Assembly (NCBI RefSeq): GCF_001425045.1
Contig: NZ_LMDJ01000031.1
Coordinates: 125,768-189,767 of the forward strand
DNA: 64,000 nucleotides
Direction of reading: 5' to 3'
Origin: Massilia sp. Root351
GTDB taxonomy: Bacteria; Pseudomonadota; Gammaproteobacteria; Burkholderiales; Burkholderiaceae_D
The position numbers and the translations under genes were made by a program. The notes under the pieces were generated by a model. The model was not told the origin of the DNA. It saw only the letters and a list, made by a program, of their open reading frames with translations, and ran no database searches. Below are positions 1 to 8,654 of this stretch, piece after piece; positions within the stretch are counted from its first letter, which is position 1, and every line of letters begins with the position of its first letter.

Positions 1-211
1 CCGTGCCGCAGCCGTCCAGCGCCTGCCAGGCTTCGCGCGTGGCGCGTCCGGCGTCGCCATGCTTGGCGAAGGGGAGTGCGCGGCATGCGGCGGGCAGCGT
101 GTAGCTCACTTCCAGCGCCTCAGGCGACAGCAGTTTCAGCTGGACATCGACTTCGGCTGCGGCGGATGCTTGCAGCAGTAGCAGTAATAAAGCAATGCCC
201 GGTGGGCGCAT
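1..211 (-). CDS. Secreted protein of unknown function, 5' part only
   Basis: The gene runs off the left edge; about 70 codons are visible. The start ATG is at 211. The first 19 residues form a typical signal peptide (MRPPGIALLLLLQASAAA, then AEVDV), so the product is exported. The following part contains two Cys (in PAACRAL and DGCGT) that could form a disulfide in the periplasm. I do not recognise the family. The antiporter gene that ends at 275 is on the same strand 63 bp upstream, so the two may be cotranscribed. Confidence 0.6.
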   Translation of the reverse strand, partial: MRPPGIALLLLLLQASAAAEVDVQLKLLSPEALEVSYTLPAACRALPFAKHGDAGRATREAWQALDGCGT

Positions 212-274
212 GCGGATTCGCCTGAAAGATGAAAGGGCGGATAATATCATATAGGCAACTCCGGCAGGGCCGGC

Positions 275-1711
275 CTAGTCGCTCCAGAAACGGTCGAACA
301 GGGGCTTGACGCTGATGCCGTGCACCGCGATGGACAGCATGATGACCACCAGCGTGATGTCGATTAGCTCCCGCGCCAGTGCCTGGGGCAGGCCGTGGTT
401 GATCGCGTACATCAGGTAGTACACGGAGCCGATGCCGCGCACGCCGAACCAGGCGCTGATGCCGCGCACCCGGCCGCGTACGGTGGAGCGCACCAGGCCC
501 AGGTAGACGCTCAGCGGCCGCGCCACCGCAAACAGGAACAGCGCCGTGCTCCAGGCGCGCCAATCCCATGCCTGCGCCGTGACGGCGCCGCCCAGCAGCA
601 GCACCAGCGTCAGTTCCGACAGCCGCTCCAGGTGCTCCTTGAAGATCAGCGATTCGCCGCTGACGGTGAGCGGCGCTTCGGCCGGCGTTTCCGCCGCTGC
701 CGCTGCGGGACCGGCAGCGGTAGCGGTGGGTGCCGGCGCATGGGACGCGCCGGGCCGTGCTTCGCCCTGGCTGGCGGCCGCCGCCGCGCCCGTTGCTGCC
801 AGCGTGGCGGCGCCCGGTGCTTGCTGCGTGGCCGCGCCTGCCGCCGCCTGGCCCGCGCAGGGCTCCTTGAGCAAGCCATGGCGGTCCTTGCCGGCGCCCG
901 CCAGCACCAGCTCGCGCTGGCGCAGCGCCACGCCGGCGAAGAACACCGCCAGGAAGCCCCAGGCGTGCAGCCACAGGCAGGCGCCGTACACCACCGCAAT
1001 CAGCCCCAGGCCCACCAGGTCGTCCAGCACGTCGTGCCTGGGATCGGTGTTGCGCAGCGCCCAGCCCAGCTGCGCCAGCGCCGCGCCGCCCGCGATGCCG
1101 ATCAACACCGCGCCCATCGTGCCCCACAGGACATCCATTGCCAGCCACCGCCAGCCGAAGTCGCCCAGCTCGTGCAGGCCCAGCAAGCCCAGCCCCAGCA
1201 TCACGAAGGGGAAGGCGCTGCCGTCGTTCATGCCGGCTTCGCTGGTCAGGGCGAAGCGCAGCTGGTCGCGGTCGCCGGCGTGGCGCACCTGCACATCGGT
1301 GGCCAGCACCGGGTCGGTCGGCGCCAGGATGGCGCCCAGCAGCACGGCCGCGCCGAGCGGCAGGCCCAGCACCAGCGTGCCGAAGGCCGCCATCAGCCCT
1401 ACCGAAATACTCATCGACAGCCACGCCAGGCGCAACGACGGCGCCCAGCGCGCCAGCGAGAACGGCACCGGCATTTTCACGCCGGCCGAAAAGAGGGAAA
1501 TCAGCACCGCCAGTTCGGTCATCACTTCCAGCACGCCGGCCTCGGCATAGGGATCGACCGCGAACACGCCGAAGAAGGCCGGCCCCAGCGCCAGCCCCAC
1601 GCCCAGATAGACGATAGCCGAGGTGACGGGCAGGCGCGCCAGCGTGGTGGCGGCCAGTCCGCGCGCCAGCATCAGGCAGCCGATCAGGATGAACCAGAGA
1701 GTGGTACTCAT
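275..1711 (-). CDS. CPA1/NhaP-type cation:proton antiporter
   Basis: 478-residue inner-membrane protein with about a dozen hydrophobic segments, expected to exchange Na+ or K+ for H+. The CPA1 signature regions are visible: PTDPVLATDV at residues 131-140 and EAGMNDGSAFPF at 158-169, the latter holding the ion-binding Asp. The start at 1711 (MSTTLWFILIG) was chosen because the open frame further upstream, to 2413, overlaps ureD and has no membrane character. Residues about 271-348 are an Ala/Pro/Gly-rich, low-complexity insertion between two membrane segments, absent from ordinary NhaP proteins. After it the transporter resumes normally (FKEHLERLSEL). The substrate ion cannot be told from sequence. 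The gene is divergent from the urease operon. Confidence 0.85.
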   Translation of the reverse strand: MSTTLWFILIGCLMLARGLAATTLARLPVTSAIVYLGVGLALGPAFFGVFAVDPYAEAGVLEVMTELAVLISLFSAGVKMPVPFSLARWAPSLRLAWLSMSISVGLMAAFGTLVLGLPLGAAVLLGAILAPTDPVLATDVQVRHAGDRDQLRFALTSEAGMNDGSAFPFVMLGLGLLGLHELGDFGWRWLAMDVLWGTMGAVLIGIAGGAALAQLGWALRNTDPRHDVLDDLVGLGLIAVVYGACLWLHAWGFLAVFFAGVALRQRELVLAGAGKDRHGLLKEPCAGQAAAGAATQQAPGAATLAATGAAAAASQGEARPGASHAPAPTATAAGPAAAAAETPAEAPLTVSGESLIFKEHLERLSELTLVLLLGGAVTAQAWDWRAWSTALFLFAVARPLSVYLGLVRSTVRGRVRGISAWFGVRGIGSVYYLMYAINHGLPQALARELIDITLVVIMLSIAVHGISVKPLFDRFWSD

Positions 1712-1797
1712 GCTGGAACAATATACGCTGTGCTTTGCTGCAATGGCGCGGCATTGCTGCGGGACGGGCGGCGGGCGAAGGGGGGCGGACCGGCCTT

Positions 1798-1831
1798 GCG
1801 CCAAGTTGGTGCGTGCGGTCCGAATTGGTGC
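1798..1831 (+). promoter_or_regulatory. Probable NtrC binding site(s) upstream of ureD
   Basis: GCGCCAAGTTGGTGC at 1798-1812 is a dyad matching the NtrC pattern GCAC(C/T)-N5-GGTGC with one change. A weaker second copy, GGTCCGAATTGGTGC, follows at 1817-1831. They sit about 65-100 bp upstream of the expected start site of the -24/-12 promoter at 1872, where enhancer sites are usually found. Binding by NtrC is inferred from family knowledge. Confidence 0.5.
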
Positions 1832-1871
1832 GCTCCGTCCAGCCAGCGGCGAGGTAAAAGCACGCAAGTGC

Positions 1872-1886
1872 TGGCATGCTACTTGC
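1872..1886 (+). promoter_or_regulatory. Sigma-54 (-24/-12) promoter of the urease operon
   Basis: TGGCATGCTACTTGC has the GG and GC dinucleotides separated by exactly 10 bases, the invariant feature of RpoN promoters, and agrees with TGGCAC-N5-TTGC. It lies 42 bp before the ureD start codon. The transcript would start near 1898. With the NtrC-like dyad upstream it suggests urease is induced under nitrogen limitation. Confidence 0.6.
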
Positions 1887-1928
1887 GTAATGCATGTCCA
1901 GTACATAACGAGACCAGAAATCCGCCGC

Positions 1929-2888
1929 ATGCCCGACACCGCCGCCAGCGCAGACCCGCTGTATAGCGCTACCAGCGCGATGAGCGCCTCCAGCACCGCC
2001 CCGGTCGCCCCACCGGCCGGGGCGGACGCTGCGCATCCGCCGTGGCAGGCCAGCCTGTCGCTGCGGTTCGCCGACGACCAGGGCACCACGCGCCTGGTGG
2101 AGCGCCGCCACAGCGGCCCGCTGCGCGTGCAGAAGCCGCTGTACCCGGAAGGCGGCGCGGTCTGCCATGCCATCATCGTCCATCCTCCCGGCGGCGTGGT
2201 CGGCGGCGACAAGCTCGAACTGAGCGCCACGGTGGGCGAGGGCGCGCACGCCTTCCTGACCACCCCCGGCGCGGCCAAGTGGTACAAGGCCAACGGCAAG
2301 GTGTCGCGCCAGACGGTGCGCCTGCACGCGGGCGCCGGCGCCGCCATCGAGTGGCTGCCGCAGGAAACCATTTTCTTTGACGACGCCCGCGTGGAACTGG
2401 CGCAGGACATCACGCTGGAGGCGGGGGCCAGCTACATCGGCTGCGAAATCCTGTGCATGGGCCGGCGCGCGTCGGGCGAAACCTTCCGCAGCGGCCGCGT
2501 GGCGCAGCGCACCCGCATCCGCCAGGGCGCGCGGCTGCTGTGGTGGGAGCAGGGTGCGCTCACGCCGCACGGCATCGCCAGCCCGCTGGGCATGGACGGG
2601 CATAGCGTGTGCGCCACCTTGCTGGCGGTGGGCGCCCCGCTGCCGGCCAGCGTGCTGGCCGCCATCCGCCGCGACGGCGCCGCCGCGACCGGCAGCGGCT
2701 CCGCCATGCCCGGCGCCGCCTCCAGCGCAGCCGTATTCGGCGCCACCCAAATGAAAGGCCTGCTGGCCGTGCGCTACCTCGGCGACGACAGCGAGGCCGC
2801 CCGTGAAATCATGCTGGCAGCCTGGCGCACCCTGCGGCCGGCACTGCTCGGCCGCGCCCCCTTCGACCCGCGCAGCTGGCGCACCTAG
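1929..2888 (+). CDS. ureD: Urease accessory protein UreD
   Basis: UreD (319 residues) is part of the cytoplasmic UreDFG complex that holds apo-urease open while nickel is inserted. The conserved N-terminal core begins WQASLSLRF, then RHSGPLRVQKPLYPEG and the HPPGGVVGGD loop, all typical of UreD. The start at 1929 gives about 40 extra residues before this core; an in-frame ATG at 1980 is a reasonable alternative closer to the family's usual length of about 280. It is the first gene of the operon, and ureA follows after 9 bp. Confidence 0.93.
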   Translation: MPDTAASADPLYSATSAMSASSTAPVAPPAGADAAHPPWQASLSLRFADDQGTTRLVERRHSGPLRVQKPLYPEGGAVCHAIIVHPPGGVVGGDKLELSATVGEGAHAFLTTPGAAKWYKANGKVSRQTVRLHAGAGAAIEWLPQETIFFDDARVELAQDITLEAGASYIGCEILCMGRRASGETFRSGRVAQRTRIRQGARLLWWEQGALTPHGIASPLGMDGHSVCATLLAVGAPLPASVLAAIRRDGAAATGSGSAMPGAASSAAVFGATQMKGLLAVRYLGDDSEAAREIMLAAWRTLRPALLGRAPFDPRSWRT

Positions 2889-2897
2889 GACAAGAAT

Positions 2898-3200
2898 ATG
2901 GACCTGACCCCACGCGAAAAAGACAAGCTGCTGATCTTCACTGCCGCCCTGCTGGCCGAGCGCCGCCGCGCGCGCGGCCTGAAACTGAACTATCCGGAAG
3001 CGGTGGCGCTGATCAGCGCCGCCATCATGGAAGGCGCGCGCGACGGCCGCAGCGTGGCCGAACTCATGTCCGACGGCGCGCAGATCCTCACGCGCGCCGA
3101 CGTCATGGAGGGCGTGCCCGAGATGATCCCCGACATCCAGGTCGAAGCGACATTCCCCGACGGCTCCAAGCTCGTCACCGTACACCACCCCATACCTTAA
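2898..3200 (+). CDS. ureA: Urease gamma subunit
   Basis: 100 residues, the standard length. It starts [14 protein letters not shown] and contains the canonical [11 protein letters not shown] and [18 protein letters not shown] segments. UreA, UreB and UreC form the (abc)3 cytoplasmic enzyme that hydrolyses urea to ammonia and carbamate. It is tightly packed between ureD (9 bp) and ureB (10 bp) and has an AGGACAAGA ribosome-binding region. Confidence 0.97.
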   Translation: MDLTPREKDKLLIFTAALLAERRRARGLKLNYPEAVALISAAIMEGARDGRSVAELMSDGAQILTRADVMEGVPEMIPDIQVEATFPDGSKLVTVHHPIP

Positions 3201-3210
3201 GGAGCACATC

Positions 3211-3537
3211 ATGATCCCTGGTGAATTCATGCTCGAAGAAGGAGAGATCGGCCTCAACCAGGGCCGTGAAACCGTCACCGTCGTCGTCGCCAACCGGGGC
3301 GACCGCCCGATCCAGGTCGGCTCGCACTTCCACTTTTTCGAGGTCAACCCCGCGCTGGGGTTCGAGCGCTGGAAAGCCTACGGCATGCGCCTGAACATCG
3401 CCGCCGGCACCGCCGTGCGCTTCGAGCCGGGCCAGACCCGCACCATCGAACTGGTGAAGCTGGCCGGCGACCGCGTGGTGCACGGCTTTAACGGCGCCGT
3501 CAACGGCAAGCTGGCCGACACTCCGCCGAAAGCGTAA
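3211..3537 (+). CDS. ureB: Urease beta subunit
   Basis: 108 residues, a typical separate beta subunit. It starts [13 protein letters not shown] and carries the family motif [14 protein letters not shown] and the C-terminal [14 protein letters not shown]. It contacts the alpha subunit and helps order the flap over the nickel site. A strong AAGGAG ribosome-binding site lies just upstream; ureC follows after 3 bp. Confidence 0.97.
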   Translation: MIPGEFMLEEGEIGLNQGRETVTVVVANRGDRPIQVGSHFHFFEVNPALGFERWKAYGMRLNIAAGTAVRFEPGQTRTIELVKLAGDRVVHGFNGAVNGKLADTPPKA

Positions 3538-3540
3538 AAC

Positions 3541-5241
3541 ATGGCCACCATCCCGCGCGCCGCCTATGCCGAAATGTACGGCCCCACCACCGGGGACCGC
3601 ATCCGCCTGGCGGACACCGAACTGTTCATCGAGATCGAGCACGACTACGCCATCTACGGCGAGGAAGTGAAATTCGGCGGCGGCAAAGTGATCCGCGACG
3701 GCATGGGCCAGTCGCAGCGCCCGCACGCCGAGGTGATGGACACCGTCATCACCAATGCGGTGATCCTGGACCACTGGGGCATCGTCAAGGCCGACATCGG
3801 CCTGAAGAACGGCCTGATCGCCGCCATCGGCAAGGCCGGCAATCCCGATATCCAGTCCGGCGTGACCATGGCGATTGGCGCGGCCACCGAGATCATCGCC
3901 GGCGAAGGGCTGATCGTCACCGCCGGCGGCATCGACTCGCACATCCACTTCATCTGCCCGCAGCAGATCGAGGAAGCCTTGATGAGCGGCGTGACCACCA
4001 TGCTGGGCGGCGGCACCGGCCCGGCCGTGGGCACCGCCGCCACCACCTGCACGCCCGGTCCCTGGCATTTGCACGCCATGCTGAGCGCGGCCGACGCTTT
4101 CCCCATGAACCTGGGCTTTCTCGGCAAGGGCAATGTCAGCCAGCCCGTACCGCTGGAGGAGCAGATCCGGGCCGGCGCCATCGGCCTGAAGCTGCACGAG
4201 GACTGGGGCACCACTCCGGCCGCCATCGACAACTGCCTGTCCGTGGCCGACCGGCTCGACGTGCAGGTGGCCATCCACAGCGACACGCTGAACGAGGGCG
4301 GCTTCCTGGAGCACACGCTGGCCGCCTTCAAGGACCGCACCATCCACACCTTCCACACCGAAGGCGCGGGCGGCGGGCATGCGCCGGACATCATCGCGGC
4401 GGTGGGGCAGGGCAATGTGCTGCCCTCGTCGACCAATCCGACCCGGCCCTACACGGTCAACACGCTCGACGAGCACCTCGACATGCTGATGGTGTGCCAT
4501 CACCTCGACCCGGCCATCGCCGAGGACGTGGCCTTTGCCGAATCGCGCATCCGGCGCGAGACCATCGCCGCCGAGGACATCCTGCACGACATCGGCGCCA
4601 TTTCCATGATGTCGTCGGACTCGCAGGCCATGGGCCGGGTGGGAGAGGTCATCATGCGCACCTGGCAGACCGCACACAAGATGAAGGTACAGCGCGGATC
4701 GCTGGCCGAGGACAGCGCGCGGCACGACAATTTCCGCGCCCGGCGCTACATCGCCAAGTACACCATCAACCCCGCCATCACGCACGGCATTTCGCACGTG
4801 GTCGGTTCGCTGGAAGTGGGCAAGATCGCCGACATCGTGCTGTGGAAGCCGGCCTTCTTCGGCGTCAAGCCGTCCATGATACTGAAGGGCGGCATGATCG
4901 CCGCCGCGCAGATGGGCGACCCGAACGCGTCGATTCCCACGCCGCAGCCGGTGCACTACCGCATGATGTTCGGCGCCTACGGCGGCGGGCTGCGCAAGTC
5001 CTTCACCTTTGTGTCGCAGGCCGCGTTCGACGCCGATATCGGCGGCCAGCTGCGGCTGCAGAAGCAGACCATCGCCGTGAAAAACATGCGCACCCTGCGC
5101 AAGCGCGACATGATCCACAACGGCGCCACGCCGCACATGGAAGTCGATCCCGAAACCTATGAAGTGCGCGCCGACGGCCAGTTGCTGGTCTGCGAAGCGG
5201 CCGCCGTGCTGCCGATGGCGCAGCGCTATTTCCTGTTCTGA
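3541..5241 (+). CDS. ureC: Urease alpha (catalytic) subunit
   Basis: 566 residues, full length. It is an amidohydrolase-fold TIM barrel holding the di-nickel centre. The ligands are at the canonical positions: His134 and His136 in the SHIHF motif, and Lys217 in GLKLHEDWG, the lysine that is carbamylated to bridge the nickels. The flap Cys/His region is present (MVCHHLDP). No truncation or missing catalytic residue was seen, so the enzyme should be active once matured by UreDEFG. Confidence 0.98.
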   Translation: MATIPRAAYAEMYGPTTGDRIRLADTELFIEIEHDYAIYGEEVKFGGGKVIRDGMGQSQRPHAEVMDTVITNAVILDHWGIVKADIGLKNGLIAAIGKAGNPDIQSGVTMAIGAATEIIAGEGLIVTAGGIDSHIHFICPQQIEEALMSGVTTMLGGGTGPAVGTAATTCTPGPWHLHAMLSAADAFPMNLGFLGKGNVSQPVPLEEQIRAGAIGLKLHEDWGTTPAAIDNCLSVADRLDVQVAIHSDTLNEGGFLEHTLAAFKDRTIHTFHTEGAGGGHAPDIIAAVGQGNVLPSSTNPTRPYTVNTLDEHLDMLMVCHHLDPAIAEDVAFAESRIRRETIAAEDILHDIGAISMMSSDSQAMGRVGEVIMRTWQTAHKMKVQRGSLAEDSARHDNFRARRYIAKYTINPAITHGISHVVGSLEVGKIADIVLWKPAFFGVKPSMILKGGMIAAAQMGDPNASIPTPQPVHYRMMFGAYGGGLRKSFTFVSQAAFDADIGGQLRLQKQTIAVKNMRTLRKRDMIHNGATPHMEVDPETYEVRADGQLLVCEAAAVLPMAQRYFLF

Positions 5242-5251
5242 CGAGGCCTGC

Positions 5252-5791
5252 ATGTTTACCCTCCATACCAAACTGCCCGCCAGCGCCGGCCCCGGCGCGG
5301 TGCAACCGTCCGCGCGCCTGGTGCTGCCTTACGAGCTGCGCGAAAAATGCCGCCTGCGCGCGGTGCTCAGCAACGGCGAAGAAGTGGGCGTATTCACCGT
5401 GCGCGGCACGGTGCTGCGCGACGGCGACCTGCTGGTGGGCGAAGACCGCAGCAAGGTGGTGCAGGTGGTGGCCGCGCGCGAACCGACCTACAAGGTCACC
5501 TGCGCCGACCCCCACACCTTGCTGCGCTGCGCTTTCCACCTTGGCAACCGCCACACGCAGGCGCAGGTGGGCGACGGCTTCCTGCGCATCCGCGCGGACG
5601 CGGTGCTGAAAGAGATGCTGGCCGGGCTGGGCGCCACCGTGGTGGCCGAAGACGCCGCATTCGAACCGGAATCGGGTGCCTACGGCGGCGGCCATGGCCA
5701 CAGCCACGACAGCCACGCCCACGGCGGCCATCCCTTGGCCCCCATTCCGCTGCGCCAAAAAATACACCGTCCCGGGGACAGTGCGGCATGA
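5252..5791 (+). CDS. ureE: Urease accessory protein UreE (nickel chaperone)
   Basis: 179-residue cytoplasmic metallochaperone that delivers Ni2+ to the UreDFG-apourease complex. The start at 5252 (MFTLHTKLPA) lies 10 bp after ureC. The core contains LPYELREKCRLRA and the CAFHLGNRH metal-binding segment. A His-rich tail (GHGHSHDSHAHGGH, about residues 148-161) is the usual extra nickel-binding stretch. The stop codon overlaps the start of a 36-codon frame (ATGA) leading to ureF. Confidence 0.93.
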   Translation: MFTLHTKLPASAGPGAVQPSARLVLPYELREKCRLRAVLSNGEEVGVFTVRGTVLRDGDLLVGEDRSKVVQVVAAREPTYKVTCADPHTLLRCAFHLGNRHTQAQVGDGFLRIRADAVLKEMLAGLGATVVAEDAAFEPESGAYGGGHGHSHDSHAHGGHPLAPIPLRQKIHRPGDSAA

Positions 5792-5898
5792 GCACGCGTC
5801 GCGTCGCCGCGGCAGGGCGGGATACGCCGCGCCGGCTAACCCGCCCTGCGGACCTGCGCTGCCTGCGCGTAGCCCGCCAAACCGGTGCCGCTCCATGA
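5788..5898 (+). CDS. Possible 36-codon coupling ORF between ureE and ureF
   Basis: A small frame ([16 protein letters not shown]...) begins with an ATGA overlap on the ureE stop and ends with an ATGA overlap on the ureF start. It bridges an otherwise unusual 103-bp gap in a tightly packed operon. The peptide is Arg-rich and resembles nothing I know, so it may serve only to carry ribosomes through to ureF rather than make a useful product. The double overlap could also be chance. Confidence 0.3.
   Translation: MSTRRVAAAGRDTPRRLTRPADLRCLRVARQTGAAP
5812..5849 (+). other. Hairpin in the ureE-ureF gap
   Basis: A perfect 10-bp inverted repeat (GCAGGGCGGG at 5812-5821, CCCGCCCTGC at 5840-5849) with an 18-nt loop and no T-run. 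It could slow RNA decay or tune translation of ureF. It is not a typical terminator. Confidence 0.45.
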
Positions 5899-6578
5899 TG
5901 CACGCGTCGGCCTTGCTGCACCTGCTGCAGTTCGCCAGCCCGGCCTTGCCGATCGGCGCCTACAGCTATTCGCAAGGACTGGAAGCGGCGCTCGAGTGCG
6001 GCGCCGTGCACAACGCGGACACGGCCCGCGCGTGGATCGCGCGCCAGCTGCACGAGGTGATGGCGCAATGGGAAGCGCCGGTCTGCTGGCGCCTGATGCA
6101 GGCATTCCGGCGCCGCGATGCGCAGGCCGTGGCGCAGTGGAGCGAGCGCTTCCTGGCCTCGCGCGACAGCGCCGAATTCCGCGCCGAGACGCTGCAAATG
6201 GGCTATTCGCTGGCCCGCCTGACGGCCGAACTGGGCATCGCCGACGCCGCCGTCACCGCCATGCTGCCGCCGGAAACCGAGCTGGCGCTGCCGGTCGCCT
6301 ACGCCTGCGCGGTGGCCGCGCTCGACATCCCGCACCAGGAAGCCTTGCTGGCCATGCTGTTCGCTTGGACCGAGAACCAGGTGCTGGTGTGCGTCAAGTC
6401 GGTCCCGCTCGGGCAGGTGGCGGGGCAGCGCATGCTGCTGTCGCTGCGCCCCGATCTGGAGGCGGCTGCGCTGCATGCGCAGCAGCTGGCCGACGAAGAC
6501 CTGAGCAACTGGGCGCCCGGCCTGTCGCTGCTGTCGATGCGGCACGAGGTGCAGTACAGCCGTTTATACCGATCTTAA
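5895..6578 (+). CDS. ureF: Urease accessory protein UreF
   Basis: 227 residues. It starts [30 protein letters not shown], of which [20 protein letters not shown] is the UreF hallmark. The protein gates the GTPase UreG in the nickel-insertion complex. Two adjacent ATGs (5895, 5898) are possible starts. The open frame extends to 5676, but that part is the ureE tail in another frame and is not UreF-like. ureG follows after 14 bp. Confidence 0.94.
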   Translation: MMHASALLHLLQFASPALPIGAYSYSQGLEAALECGAVHNADTARAWIARQLHEVMAQWEAPVCWRLMQAFRRRDAQAVAQWSERFLASRDSAEFRAETLQMGYSLARLTAELGIADAAVTAMLPPETELALPVAYACAVAALDIPHQEALLAMLFAWTENQVLVCVKSVPLGQVAGQRMLLSLRPDLEAAALHAQQLADEDLSNWAPGLSLLSMRHEVQYSRLYRS

Positions 6579-6592
6579 AGAAGGAAAATGAC

Positions 6593-7225
6593 ATGAACCC
6601 ATCCAACCCGCTGCGCGTCGGCATCGGCGGCCCGGTCGGCTCCGGCAAGACCGCGCTGTGCGAAATGCTGTGCAAAGGCATGCGCGATCACTACGACATG
6701 GCAGTCATCACCAACGACATCTACACCAAGGAGGACATGGAGATCCTGCTGCGCGCGGACGCCTTGCCGGCCGAGCGCCTGATGGGCGTGGAGACCGGCG
6801 GCTGTCCGCACACCGCCATCCGCGAGGATGCCTCCATCAACCTGGAAGCGATCGCCCGCATGCAGGCCGACTTCCCGGACCTGGACCTGATCCTGGTCGA
6901 ATCGGGCGGCGACAACCTGGCCGCCACCTTCAGCCCCGAGCTGTCCGACCTCACCATCTACGTGATCGACGTGGCTGGCGGCGAGAAGATACCGCGCAAG
7001 GGCGGGCCCGGCATCACGCGCTCGGACCTGCTCATCATTAACAAGACCGATCTGGCGCCGCACGTCGGCGCCGACCTGGCCGTCATGGCGCGCGACGCCA
7101 AACAGCAGCGCGGCGCAAGGCCGTTCCTGTTTACCAATCTGCGCAGCGGCGAAGGGGTGGCCGCCGTGATCGACTTTATCCGCGAACAAGGCCTGCTGGA
7201 ACAGGCGCACAAGGAGCAAGCATGA
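6593..7225 (+). CDS. ureG: Urease accessory GTPase UreG
   Basis: 210 residues, standard length. SIMIBI-class GTPase that powers nickel insertion. The P-loop [10 protein letters not shown] lies near residue 12. [13 protein letters not shown] and the [16 protein letters not shown] metal-binding Cys-Pro-His motif are intact, and NKTDLAPHV is the guanine-specificity motif. The start at 6593 follows an AAGGAAAA ribosome-binding region. The frame remains open upstream through ureF, but that is not part of UreG. The stop overlaps the ureJ start by 4 bp. Confidence 0.97.
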   Translation: MNPSNPLRVGIGGPVGSGKTALCEMLCKGMRDHYDMAVITNDIYTKEDMEILLRADALPAERLMGVETGGCPHTAIREDASINLEAIARMQADFPDLDLILVESGGDNLAATFSPELSDLTIYVIDVAGGEKIPRKGGPGITRSDLLIINKTDLAPHVGADLAVMARDAKQQRGARPFLFTNLRSGEGVAAVIDFIREQGLLEQAHKEQA

Positions 7226-7860
7226 AAGCAAGCCTGAACATGAGCGTCAAGCTGACCCCGCGTAACGCCATACTGGTGCTGTTGACGGCAGGGGCGTGCC
7301 TGCCGGCGCTGGCCCATCCGGACGCCGCCGGCATCGCGCACGCCCATGCCGGCGCCGCCGAGCCGCTGCTGGCTGCCGCCCAGGCCAGCTGGATGGACGC
7401 CTTCCAGGCTGGTCTCCTGCATCCTTTCACCGGCTTCGACCACCTGCTGGCCATGCTGTCGGTCGGCATCTGGAGCGCGCGCCAGCCGCAGGGCAAGGCG
7501 CTGCCGCTGGTGTTCCTGGGGGCGATGCTGCTGGGGGCGCTGAGCGGCGTGGCGGGCGCCACTATCCCGGGACTGGAAGCGGGCATCGCCGCCACCGTGG
7601 TGCTGGCCGGGGTGCTGATCGCCATGGCCGCGCGCCTGCCACTGTGGGCCAGCGCCGCGCTGATCGCCGCCTTTGCGGTATTGCACGGCAACGCGCATGG
7701 CCACGAGCTGCCGCTGGCGGGCAGCGCCTTTGGCTTCCTGGCCGCGAGCGGCGTGCTGATGCTGGGTGGGCGCTGGTTCGGCCGGGCGGCCGGGCTGGAC
7801 ATGGTGCGCATCACCGGCGCTGGCATTGCCGCCACCGGCATGCTGCTGCTAGCCGCCTAG
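7222..7860 (+). CDS. ureJ: HupE/UreJ family membrane protein
   Basis: 212 residues with an N-terminal signal and about six membrane segments. The [16 protein letters not shown] motif (His/Asp, residues about 72-87) and HGNAHGHE are the HupE/UreJ signature, thought to pass Ni2+ across the inner membrane. Its position at the end of the urease operon, translationally coupled to ureG (ATGA overlap), supports nickel supply to urease. The 3' end overlaps the convergent acyltransferase by 4 bp. Confidence 0.88.
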   Translation: MKASLNMSVKLTPRNAILVLLTAGACLPALAHPDAAGIAHAHAGAAEPLLAAAQASWMDAFQAGLLHPFTGFDHLLAMLSVGIWSARQPQGKALPLVFLGAMLLGALSGVAGATIPGLEAGIAATVVLAGVLIAMAARLPLWASAALIAAFAVLHGNAHGHELPLAGSAFGFLAASGVLMLGGRWFGRAAGLDMVRITGAGIAATGMLLLAA

Positions 7861-8468
7861 TTCGGCTTGCGGTCCGACAGCACGATGGGCGCCGCGTTCT
7901 CCGGATGCAGGCCCTGGTGGCCTGCGTACACCGCGCGGATGGCGGCCATGTCGGCGTCCTGGTCGCCGCTCAGGAACAAATGGTCCCGGATGCCCAGGGT
8001 CTTGTTCGGGTAATCGATGTACACCAGGCACAGCGGCACTTTAGCCGCCAGCGCCAGGTGGTAAAAGCCGCTTTTCCAGCTGGCGCGGTAGCCGCGCGTG
8101 GCTTCGGGCGTAATGCCCAGCCAGTACCAGTCGGCGGCGTGCATGCGCTCGGCCTGGCGCTGTATCATGCCGGTCTTGGCGCTGCGGTCGACCGGTTCGC
8201 CGCCCATGGCGCGGAACCATGTTCCCAGCAGCGGGATCTTGAACAGCGTGTCCTTGGCCAGCCAGCGGAACGGCAGATTCAGCGCCCATTTGGTAAAGAT
8301 GCCGACCATGAAGTCCCAGTTCGAGGTGTGCGGATACACCACGCAAATGCCGCGCGGACCGGGCAGCGGCCGGTACAGCACGCGCCAGCCGAACAGCGTC
8401 AACACGCGCAGCGCGACACGCTGGCCCAGCTTGGGCAGGTCTGCCGGTTTCAGTTGATCATTGTTCAT
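7857..8468 (-). CDS. 1-acyl-sn-glycerol-3-phosphate acyltransferase-like protein
   Basis: 203 residues. A short PlsC-type fold: VVYPHTSNWDF (H-x4-D-like catalytic block, here HTSNWD) and ITPEATRGYR in place of the usual PEGTRS. This variant is typical of the small acyltransferases annotated as glycerol acyltransferases in proteobacteria. It probably acylates a lipid precursor at the inner-membrane face; the substrate is unknown. A good sigma-70 promoter lies 37 bp before the start. Confidence 0.8.
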   Translation of the reverse strand: MNNDQLKPADLPKLGQRVALRVLTLFGWRVLYRPLPGPRGICVVYPHTSNWDFMVGIFTKWALNLPFRWLAKDTLFKIPLLGTWFRAMGGEPVDRSAKTGMIQRQAERMHAADWYWLGITPEATRGYRASWKSGFYHLALAAKVPLCLVYIDYPNKTLGIRDHLFLSGDQDADMAAIRAVYAGHQGLHPENAAPIVLSDRKPN

Positions 8469-8504
8469 ATTGGTCTGCTTGCCTGTCGGAAAAAGTGCGC
8501 CGAC

Positions 8505-8533
8505 ATTCTATCCGGGTGGAAAGGCCGCGGCAA
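8505..8533 (-). promoter_or_regulatory. Sigma-70 promoter of the acyltransferase gene
   Basis: Read on the minus strand: -35 TTGCCG (8528-8533), a 17-bp spacer, -10 TAGAAT (8505-8510). Close to consensus, with an ideal spacer. Confidence 0.5.
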
Positions 8534-8654
8534 GCGCGGCGCGCCGCCGCACGGCTGCTCAACAGGAAAACAACGCTCAGCAGATTGAGCTCTGGTACAG
8601 TATGCATTGCTGTTTTGTCACTATTGCCAAGCAGGCCAGCACGGAGACTACGCA

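Noticed and set aside
120-3347. A 1075-codon frame spanning the antiporter and the start of the urease operon
   Set aside because: It crosses two well-supported genes, has low-complexity composition and no recognisable motif.
5885-7225. A single frame joining the ureF region to UreG, as if a UreF-UreG fusion
   Set aside because: The upstream part is out of frame with UreF. UreF and UreG each have normal start and stop codons and lengths.
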